Assembly: GCA_041485885.1 (NCBI GenBank)
Contig: JBGPKL010000088.1
Span: 1 to 10,524 of the forward strand
Length of the DNA: 10,524 nt
Source of the DNA: JACQFZ01 sp041485885
Lineage (GTDB): Bacteria > Pseudomonadota > Gammaproteobacteria > Acidiferrobacterales > Sulfurifustaceae
Reading direction: 5' to 3'
In this document: positions 6,100 to 10,524 of the stretch, one piece after another
Numbering within the stretch: position 1 is the stretch's first letter
Layout of the letters: every line of letters starts with the position of its first letter
The notes under the pieces: generated by a model
The model's input: only the letters and a program-made list of their open reading frames with translations
Told to the model about the DNA's origin: nothing
Databases searched by the model: none
Position numbers and translations under genes: made by a program

Positions 6100-7161
6100 A
6101 TGACGATTCAAAACCGGTACGACTTTGTGTTGTTGTTCGATGTAAAAGATGGCAACCCCAACGGCGATCCTGATGCGGGCAATTTGCCACGAGTAGACGC
6201 AGAGACCGCGCGAGGGCTGGTAACCGACGTGTGCCTAAAGCGGAAAGTAAGAAACTACGTAGCGATGAAACATCGATATGAAAGACCGCACGACCGCGCG
6301 CATGTCAGCGCCTTCAAGGAATTGGGAATAGGGCTTGGAGAGGATGTATCTGTGAAAGTGCCGGATGAATTGGTTGATGCACTCGGCGAGGTTGCTCTAC
6401 CGGAAGGCTTGGGACTAACTGCTGACGAAGAAGGCGGTACTGTACTGAACGTATCCGGGGTTCTCGATAAGAAAGAAGTTCAGCAATGGATGAAGGACAC
6501 CGAACTTACGAAGCCGGTAAAAACCTTTCTCAGCAAAACGCTGAAGGATGTCAAAGCTAGAAAGCCGACCAGAGACGAAACGGAGAGCGGAAGGGAGAAA
6601 ATGTGTGAGTCGTTTTACGATATTAGAACGTTCGGCGCGGTGCTTTCGCTAAAATCCGCCCCAAACTGTGGCCAAGTCCGCGGCCCGGTGCAACTGACCT
6701 TCGCGCGCTCGGTCGACTCCATCGTGGCGCAAGAACATTCCATCACACGCATGGCAGTGGCGACCGAAGCGGAGTCGGAAAAGCAGAGTGGTGGTAATCG
6801 CACCATGGGCCGCAAACACACTGTGCCTTACGGGTTGTATGTCGCACATGGTTTTGTTTCGTCGCACCTTGCAGCGCAGACGGGCTTTTCTGACGGCGAT
6901 CTCAAGCTGTTTTGGGAGGCGCTCTCCAATATGTTCGAACACGACCGCTCCGCTGCTCGCGGCGAGATGACGACACGTGGACTGTACGTCTTCAAGCATG
7001 ATTCCGGACTCGGCAATGCCCACGCTCACAGTCTATTTGCGCGCGTCCAGCCCAAGCTCAAGAATGGTGTAACCGTACCGCGCGACTTCAAGGACTACGA
7101 AGTCGCCGTGGACACTGCGGACTTACCCAAAGGCATTACATTGGAACGATCCGTCGGCTAG
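6100..7161 (+). CDS. cas7c: Cas7c (Csd2), Cascade backbone subunit
   Basis: Cas7c copies polymerise along the crRNA spacer to form the Cascade backbone. Family signatures are the N-terminal RYDFVLLFDVKDGNPNGDPD (NPNGDP 19-24), FYDIRTFGAVLS (172-183), CGQVRGPVQLTFARS (190-204) and GLYVFKHDSGLGNAHAHSLFAR (about 294-315, in pieces). Two starts are possible: ATG 6094 overlaps the cas8c stop, but GAGGG (6086-6090) is only 3 bases away from it and 9 from ATG 6100. The latter also gives the usual MTIQNRYDF start, so I chose 6100 (353 residues). Known Csd2 proteins are near 280-300 residues. The surplus lies between about residues 62 and 165, where an acidic/lysine-rich segment of lower G+C replaces a short loop region. 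cas4 starts 3 bases after the stop. Confidence 0.93.
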   Translation: MTIQNRYDFVLLFDVKDGNPNGDPDAGNLPRVDAETARGLVTDVCLKRKVRNYVAMKHRYERPHDRAHVSAFKELGIGLGEDVSVKVPDELVDALGEVALPEGLGLTADEEGGTVLNVSGVLDKKEVQQWMKDTELTKPVKTFLSKTLKDVKARKPTRDETESGREKMCESFYDIRTFGAVLSLKSAPNCGQVRGPVQLTFARSVDSIVAQEHSITRMAVATEAESEKQSGGNRTMGRKHTVPYGLYVAHGFVSSHLAAQTGFSDGDLKLFWEALSNMFEHDRSAARGEMTTRGLYVFKHDSGLGNAHAHSLFARVQPKLKNGVTVPRDFKDYEVAVDTADLPKGITLERSVG

Positions 7162-7164
7162 CGG

Positions 7165-7797
7165 ATGGCTGCATGGGAAGAACCCGATCTCGTGCCGATC
7201 TCGGCGCTGCAACATTTCAGTTATTGCCCGCGTCAATGCGCGCTGATTCATATGGAGCAAGTATTCGACGAGAACGTCCATACGCTGCGCGGGCGCGCGG
7301 TGCATGAGCGGGTTGACGAACCGGCAGCCAGCGAAGAGTCGGGCGTGCGCGTCGAGCGGGCGTTGGCGCTGTACTCGGATCGCCTGGGCCTTACCGGCAA
7401 GGCGGATGTCGTCGAGTTTCACGCGGACGACACGCTTTACCCGGTCGAGTACAAACACGGGCGAAAGCGAACGCAAGAACACGACGACCTGCAACTCGCC
7501 GCGCAAGCGATGTGTCTGGAAGAAATGACCGGCAAGCCGGTTCGGTTCGGGGCGATCTATCACCACAGCTCGCGCCGCCGGCGCGAAGTGGAGATTACCG
7601 ACGCGTTGCGACAACAGGTGACGGAAGCGGTGGCCGCCGTTCGTGCCTTGCTCCGGTTGAAGGTATTGCCACCGCCCGTGAACGATCACCGCTGCCCGCA
7701 GTGCTCGTTGATCGAAATCTGTCAGCCGGAGGCGATGTCCGCCACGAAGCGCCTACATTCTTTGCGCGCAAAGCTTTTCACGCCGGACGAAACGTGA
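7165..7797 (+). CDS. cas4: Cas4 nuclease for prespacer processing
   Basis: Cas4 trims prespacers and selects the correct PAM and orientation with Cas1-Cas2 during spacer acquisition. The 210-residue protein carries a RecB-like nuclease core: H47, D81 (GKADVVEF), E95 and K97 (PVEYKHG) and Q110 (DDLQLAAQAM). It also has the four Fe-S cluster cysteines C21 (SYCPRQC), C177, C180 (CPQC) and C186. All catalytic and cluster residues are present. ATG 7165 follows the cas7c stop after 3 bases with no clear Shine-Dalgarno, so coupling is likely. The last residues (FTPDET) lie where a direct repeat shared with the cas1 upstream region begins, so the extreme C-terminus may have been changed by the toxin-antitoxin insertion. 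Confidence 0.94.
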   Translation: MAAWEEPDLVPISALQHFSYCPRQCALIHMEQVFDENVHTLRGRAVHERVDEPAASEESGVRVERALALYSDRLGLTGKADVVEFHADDTLYPVEYKHGRKRTQEHDDLQLAAQAMCLEEMTGKPVRFGAIYHHSSRRRREVEITDALRQQVTEAVAAVRALLRLKVLPPPVNDHRCPQCSLIEICQPEAMSATKRLHSLRAKLFTPDET

Positions 7798-7816
7798 GGG
7801 GTCGATGCTTTTTTTG

Positions 7817-7845
7817 TTGCTTGAATTGGGAGTTAAGGCTAAATT
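7817..7845 (+). promoter_or_regulatory. Promoter candidate for the inserted toxin-antitoxin pair
   Basis: TTGCTT (7817-7822), a 17-bp spacer and TAAATT (7840-7845) resemble a sigma70 promoter in the only real gap of the operon (7798-7851). The start site would fall about 7 bases later, on or next to the antitoxin ATG at 7852. No good Shine-Dalgarno precedes that ATG, so a leaderless message is possible. Confidence 0.45.
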
Positions 7846-7851
7846 CTCGCT

Positions 7852-8085
7852 ATGGATTGGAAAACCCGCATCGTTGCTGACCCCGCCGTTCTCGCCGGGA
7901 AACCTGCGATCAAAGGCACGCGCCTGTCGGTTCAGTTCCTTCTCGATCTTCTGGCGCAGGGCTGGGACGAGCAGAAGATTCTCGCTAACTATCCGCAGTT
8001 GACCGCTGAAGACTTGCAGGCGATGTTTGCCTACACATCGGAATGCTTTAAGGACGAGGAGTTTCTTTCACTCAAACGGATTTGA
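7852..8085 (+). CDS. DUF433-family antitoxin (VapB45-like)
   Basis: This 77-residue protein is a standard DUF433 domain: VADPAVLAGKPAIKGTRLSV (8-27) with the conserved GKP.IKGTR core, then LLAQGWDEQKILANYPQLTAEDL (about 33-56) and a C-terminal helix. DUF433 is a small helix-turn-helix-like fold. With a DUF5615 partner it forms a toxin-antitoxin pair of the Mycobacterium tuberculosis VapBC45 kind, in which it neutralises the toxin and probably binds the promoter. ATG 7852 lies 54 bases after cas4, with only a weak AAGG far upstream. The stop is 6 bases before the toxin TTG. Its place between cas4 and cas1 is foreign to the usual type I-C order. The family call is firm; the role as antitoxin follows from the partner. 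Confidence 0.85.
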   Translation: MDWKTRIVADPAVLAGKPAIKGTRLSVQFLLDLLAQGWDEQKILANYPQLTAEDLQAMFAYTSECFKDEEFLSLKRI

Positions 8086-8091
8086 CGCCGC

Positions 8092-8448
8092 TTGAAGATC
8101 CTCGCCAACGAAAACATTCCGCTTACAAGCGTGCGCGAGCTGCGTGCCGTCGGTCACGATGTAGTGTCTATTTCCGAACGGACACCGGGGATCGACGATC
8201 TTTCGGTAATTCGTCTGGTGAGAAACGAGAACCGTATTCTTGTTACCTTCGACAAGGATTATGGCGAGCTTGTTTACGGTCGCGGTCTACCAAGTCCACC
8301 GGCCATTGTGTATCTGCGTTTTATCCCGGCTACCCCCCTTGAACCCGCTGAAGTGTTAAAAGCTCTTTTCGCTAAAGGCGATCTTGCTGTTAACGGTTAT
8401 TTCATCGTGCTTAATCGTGAAAACATGAGAAGACGCCCACTGCCTTGA
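8092..8448 (+). CDS. DUF5615 PIN-like toxin (VapC45/Mut7-C-like nuclease)
   Basis: This 118-residue protein matches the DUF5615 PIN-like family: KILANENIPLTSVRELRAVG (2-21), GHDVVSISER, GIDDLSVIRL (D35, D36) and RILVTFDKDYGELVYG (D54, D56). These are predicted metal-dependent RNases. The first motif in family members often reads ADEN; here it is ANEN, with Asn6 in place of the first Asp and E7 kept. I recall ANEN as a recurring variant, so this need not mean loss of activity. The start is TTG 8092, matching the family's N-terminus, and lies 6 bases after the DUF433 stop. A 9-bp direct repeat (TTGACGCCG) occurs at both edges of the gene. The cas1 ATG is 16 bases after the stop. Confidence 0.83.
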   Translation: MKILANENIPLTSVRELRAVGHDVVSISERTPGIDDLSVIRLVRNENRILVTFDKDYGELVYGRGLPSPPAIVYLRFIPATPLEPAEVLKALFAKGDLAVNGYFIVLNRENMRRRPLP

Positions 8449-8464
8449 CGCCGGATTGGGAAAG

Positions 8465-9499
8465 ATGCGGCAAATTCTAAATACGCTCTACGTCATGACG
8501 CCGAATGCCTACGTGCATTTGGAGAACGAAACATTGCGCATTGAGGTGGAACGCGAGAAGAAACTGCAAGTTCCGCTGCATCACATCGGGTCGATCGTGT
8601 GTTTCGGCGACGTGATGATGTCACCCGGTGCGATCCACCGTTGTACCGAAGACGGGCGCAACGTCGTGCTGCTCGATCGCAACGGGCGATTCAAGGCGCG
8701 GATCGAAGGGCCGGTCAGCGGAAATATTCTTCTGCGCCAAGCGCAGTTTCGCGCCGCGGATAACGCCCCGTTCGCGCTCAATACCGCCAAGGCTATTGTC
8801 GCGGGCAAACTGCGCAATGCGCGCCAAGTGTTGTTGCGTGGCGGACGCGAGGCGAGCGGCGATGCCGATCGCGATAAGCTGAGCCAAGCGGCGGACTCGC
8901 TCGCCGCGGCGATCCGCAATCTGCCCGCCGCTGAAAATCTCGACACCGTGCGCGGGCTGGAAGGGGAATCGGCCAAGACTTATTTCGGCAGCTTGAGCTA
9001 CATGGTCCGCGCCGATATCCGCGAACCCTTCGCGATGAATGGGCGTTCTCGGCGTCCGCCGCGCGATCGGTTCAATGCGTTGCTGTCATTCGTTTATTCG
9101 ATGGTGATGAACGACTGCCGCTCCGCGTTAGAGAGCGTGGGCCTCGACCCGCAGCTCGGATTCCTGCACGCCGTGCGGCCGGGTCGTGCGGCGTTGGCGC
9201 TAGATTTGATGGAGGAGTTTCGCGCGATCCTCGCGGACCGCCTGGTGCTGACGCTCATCAATCGCGGACAGATCGCTGAGAAGGACTTCCTGGATAGGCC
9301 CGGCGGTGCGGTACAGTTACAAGACGACGCAAGAAGAACCGTCGTGGTCGCCTATCAGGAGCGCAAGCAGGAAGAAGTCACTCATCCTCTGCTCGACAGT
9401 CAAGTTCCTTTCGGGTTGCTTGCCGATCTTCAAGCGCGCTTCCTCGCAAGAACGATTCGCGGGGAGATGGAAGGCTATCTGCCCTTCCTCATCAAGTAA
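8465..9499 (+). CDS. cas1: Cas1 integrase of type I-C
   Basis: Cas1 joins prespacers to the leader-repeat junction by a transesterification reaction, as a heterohexamer with Cas2. From ATG 8465 the protein has 344 residues, typical for type I-C. The N-terminal beta domain starts MRQILNTLYVMTPNAYVHL. The helical catalytic domain has E166 (GLEGESAKTYF), H235 (GFLHAVRPGR) and D247 (LALDLMEEFR), which are the metal-binding triad. In-frame TTG 8456 is possible (3 residues longer), but MRQILNTLYV matches the family start, and a weak GGGA lies upstream of ATG. cas2 follows after 2 bases. Transcription must come through the toxin-antitoxin pair or from its promoter, since no other promoter is visible in the 16-base gap. 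Confidence 0.95.
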   Translation: MRQILNTLYVMTPNAYVHLENETLRIEVEREKKLQVPLHHIGSIVCFGDVMMSPGAIHRCTEDGRNVVLLDRNGRFKARIEGPVSGNILLRQAQFRAADNAPFALNTAKAIVAGKLRNARQVLLRGGREASGDADRDKLSQAADSLAAAIRNLPAAENLDTVRGLEGESAKTYFGSLSYMVRADIREPFAMNGRSRRPPRDRFNALLSFVYSMVMNDCRSALESVGLDPQLGFLHAVRPGRAALALDLMEEFRAILADRLVLTLINRGQIAEKDFLDRPGGAVQLQDDARRTVVVAYQERKQEEVTHPLLDSQVPFGLLADLQARFLARTIRGEMEGYLPFLIK

Positions 9500-9501
9500 C
9501 C

Positions 9502-9792
9502 GTGCTGATCCTCGTCAGTTACGATGTTTCCACGGAGACCCGGGCGGGTAGAAGGCGTTTACGGCGCGTAGCCAAGGTTTGCCAGAATTACGGTCAGCGG
9601 GTACAGAAGTCCGTGTTCGAATGCCAAGTGAACCTGATGCAATACGAAGCACTGGAGCGCGAGCTACTCGCCGAAATCAACGAGGAAGAGGATAATCTGC
9701 GCCTCTATCGGCTGACGGAACCGACGGAGAAGAACGTAAAGGAATACGGTAATTTCCGGGCGACGGACTTCGAGGAGCCGCTGATAGTATGA
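9502..9792 (+). CDS. cas2: Cas2, partner of Cas1 in spacer integration
   Basis: Cas2 is the dimeric ferredoxin-like scaffold that bridges two Cas1 dimers and holds the prespacer. The 96-residue protein begins MLILVSYDVSTETRAGRRRL with D8 at the family's first-strand Asp. It continues with AKVCQNYGQRVQKSVFECQV (about 29-48), the strongly conserved type I-C block, and ends in FEEPLIV. The start is GTG 9502, 2 bases after the cas1 stop; coupling is likely. It is the last gene before the leader and array. Full length, no missing motif. Confidence 0.96.
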   Translation: MLILVSYDVSTETRAGRRRLRRVAKVCQNYGQRVQKSVFECQVNLMQYEALERELLAEINEEEDNLRLYRLTEPTEKNVKEYGNFRATDFEEPLIV

Positions 9793-9972
9793 AGTCCGCG
9801 AACCTATAGCGATCGTGTTCAACCGGAAGGATCGCGCGTCGTGTAACGTGGTGACAAGAATGGAAAAAGTTACTCTGGTGCTTATATCGCCACATTGTCA
9901 GGCTCCAGACATGCAAGGGTTCGCGCGTACCTGCGAGAAAACCGCAGTAATAGAATTATTTACATTCGTGGA
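9793..9972 (+). promoter_or_regulatory. CRISPR leader
   Basis: This 180-bp non-coding stretch separates cas2 from the first repeat and should carry both the pre-crRNA promoter and the signals for polarised spacer insertion. The part next to the array is AT-rich (9947-9967). TAGAAT at 9951-9956 is a fair -10 element, but no good -35 lies 16-18 bp in front of it. Two similar motifs, CGCGAACCT (9797-9805) and CGCGTACCT (9924-9932), differ at one base and may be protein sites. Short minus-strand open frames here are not convincing genes. Confidence 0.7.
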
Positions 9973-10524
9973 GTTGCGCCCGCTCACGTGAGCGGGCGAG
10001 GATTGAAACGATCGCATCGAGTTACATAGTCCGTATACCTGCCGGTTGCGCCCGCTCACGTGAGCGGGCGAGGATTGAAACTCGTTTGGATCTGACCGCG
10101 TGGCACTGAACGCCACGTTGCGCCCGCTCACGTGAGCGGGCGAGTATTGAAACAACAGTGCGGACTTCGTTGGCCGGCTTCACCAGGTTGCGCCCGCTCA
10201 CGTGAGCGGGCGAGGATTGAAACGACGGTATGCCGACCAATGATTGCCAAATTCACAACGTTGCGCCCGCTCACGTGAGCGGGCGAGGATTGAAACCGCC
10301 GCTGGTGATGTAGTAGTAATCCGTGCCGGTCGCGTTGCGCCCGCTCACGTGAGCGGGCGAGGATTGAAACTGGCCCCATAACGACTGAGCGCGTGCCGGA
10401 ACTTGTTGCGCCCGCTCACGTGAGCGGGCGAGGATTGAAACTGATGCTTCTGACATTGCTTTGCTCCTGTCGGCGGGTTGCGCCCGCTCACGTGAGCGGG
10501 CGAGGATTGAAACACCCTGACGAC
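9973..10524 (+). CRISPR. Type I-C CRISPR array, leader-proximal part (8 repeats, open at right edge)
   Basis: Eight 37-bp repeats start at 9973, 10045, 10117, 10187, 10260, 10334, 10405 and 10477. Seven complete spacers are 35, 35, 33, 36, 37, 34 and 35 bp long, and an eighth is cut by the window edge after 11 bases. Repeats begin GTTGCGCCC and end GGATTGAAAC, the end typical of type I-C and related types. Positions 5-26 of the repeat form a perfect 22-bp palindrome. In RNA this gives a 9-bp stem with an ACGU loop. The 11 bases after it (AGGATTGAAAC) match the 11-nt 5' handle left by Cas5c cutting at the stem base. Seven repeats are identical and the third has one change. The leader and Cas1-Cas2 lie to the left, so the newest spacers are at 10010 onward. 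No spacer matches the rest of the window on inspection. Confidence 0.98.
10117..10153 (+). repeat. Variant third repeat with a base change in the crRNA handle
   Basis: This repeat differs from the other seven only at 10145 (repeat position 29), T instead of G. The change falls in the handle part, giving AGTATTGAAAC for the crRNA of the spacer at 10154-10186. Palindrome and boundaries are unchanged. Confidence 0.9.

Larger units (their letters stand above)
7780..8455. repeat. 8-bp direct repeats bracketing the inserted toxin-antitoxin pair
   Basis: ACGCCGGA occurs at 7780-7787 (last codons of cas4) and at 8448-8455 (just before cas1), enclosing the DUF433/DUF5615 pair and its promoter. Joining the sequence at this repeat gives ...LFTPDWERCGKF and a stop at 8478-8480. 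cas4 would then overlap the cas1 ATG at 8465, the compact arrangement seen elsewhere in this operon. The repeat may be a target duplication or the microhomology used for entry. It is short, so chance is not excluded. Confidence 0.45.

Noticed and set aside
7809..7815. Seven T residues after cas4 as an intrinsic terminator
   Set aside because: Only a 4-bp CACG/CGTG stem can be drawn upstream, with a large loop and a gap before the T-run. Too weak to call.
9898..10456. Minus-strand open frames through the CRISPR array, rich in SPAHVSGRN and ILARSRERA peptides
   Set aside because: They are translations of the CRISPR repeat in different frames. No start signals or protein features are present.
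10010..10476. Self-targeting spacers
   Set aside because: Reading the spacers against the window shows no match. Targets elsewhere cannot be judged without a search of phage and plasmid sequences.

Overview
The window holds a nearly complete type I-C (Dvulg-type) CRISPR-Cas locus on the + strand. The gene order is cas3, cas5c, cas8c (with an internal cas11c), cas7c, cas4, cas1, cas2, then a leader and the first eight repeats of a CRISPR array that runs off the right edge. G+C is in the mid-50s percent by eye, and the Cas proteins look like those of Proteobacteria (gamma or beta is my guess). No housekeeping gene is present to fix the taxon. GTG/TTG starts, short gaps and stop/start overlaps are common, as in a compact bacterial operon.

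Left flank (1-1127): the C-terminal end of one WYL-domain regulator enters from outside the window. A minus-strand PIN-toxin/Phd-type antitoxin pair (vapC, vapB) follows, with a recognisable promoter and a palindromic operator candidate. Next comes a second WYL C-terminal piece that has lost its 5' part. The toxin-antitoxin pair therefore sits between two WYL gene ends, and the remnant beside cas3 is probably the ruin of a regulator. The stretch 1128-1337 is the cas operon control region and carries two inverted repeats.

Core operon (1338-7797): Cas3 (HD nuclease plus helicase) is followed by the Cascade genes. Cas5c is expected to process pre-crRNA, since no cas6 is present. Cas8c is the large PAM-sensing subunit. 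Its 3' end contains a strong internal Shine-Dalgarno and GTG start giving the small subunit Cas11c. Cas7c forms the backbone and is longer than usual. Cas4 follows and belongs to spacer acquisition.

Interruption and adaptation genes (7798-9792): between cas4 and cas1, where the type I-C order normally has nothing, lies a second toxin-antitoxin pair of an unrelated kind (DUF433 antitoxin, DUF5615 PIN-like toxin; the VapBC45 type). It has its own promoter candidate. An 8-bp direct repeat brackets it, and removing the segment on paper restores an overlapping cas4-cas1 junction. cas1 and cas2 follow.

Right end (9793-10524): a 180-bp leader, then 37-bp repeats with a 22-bp perfect palindrome and 33-37-bp spacers. 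The bases 3' of the palindrome give exactly an 11-nt crRNA handle. The CRISPR system itself is a known type. The unusual parts are the inserted toxin-antitoxin pair, the broken WYL genes, the dyads before cas3, the long repeat palindrome and the enlarged Cas7.
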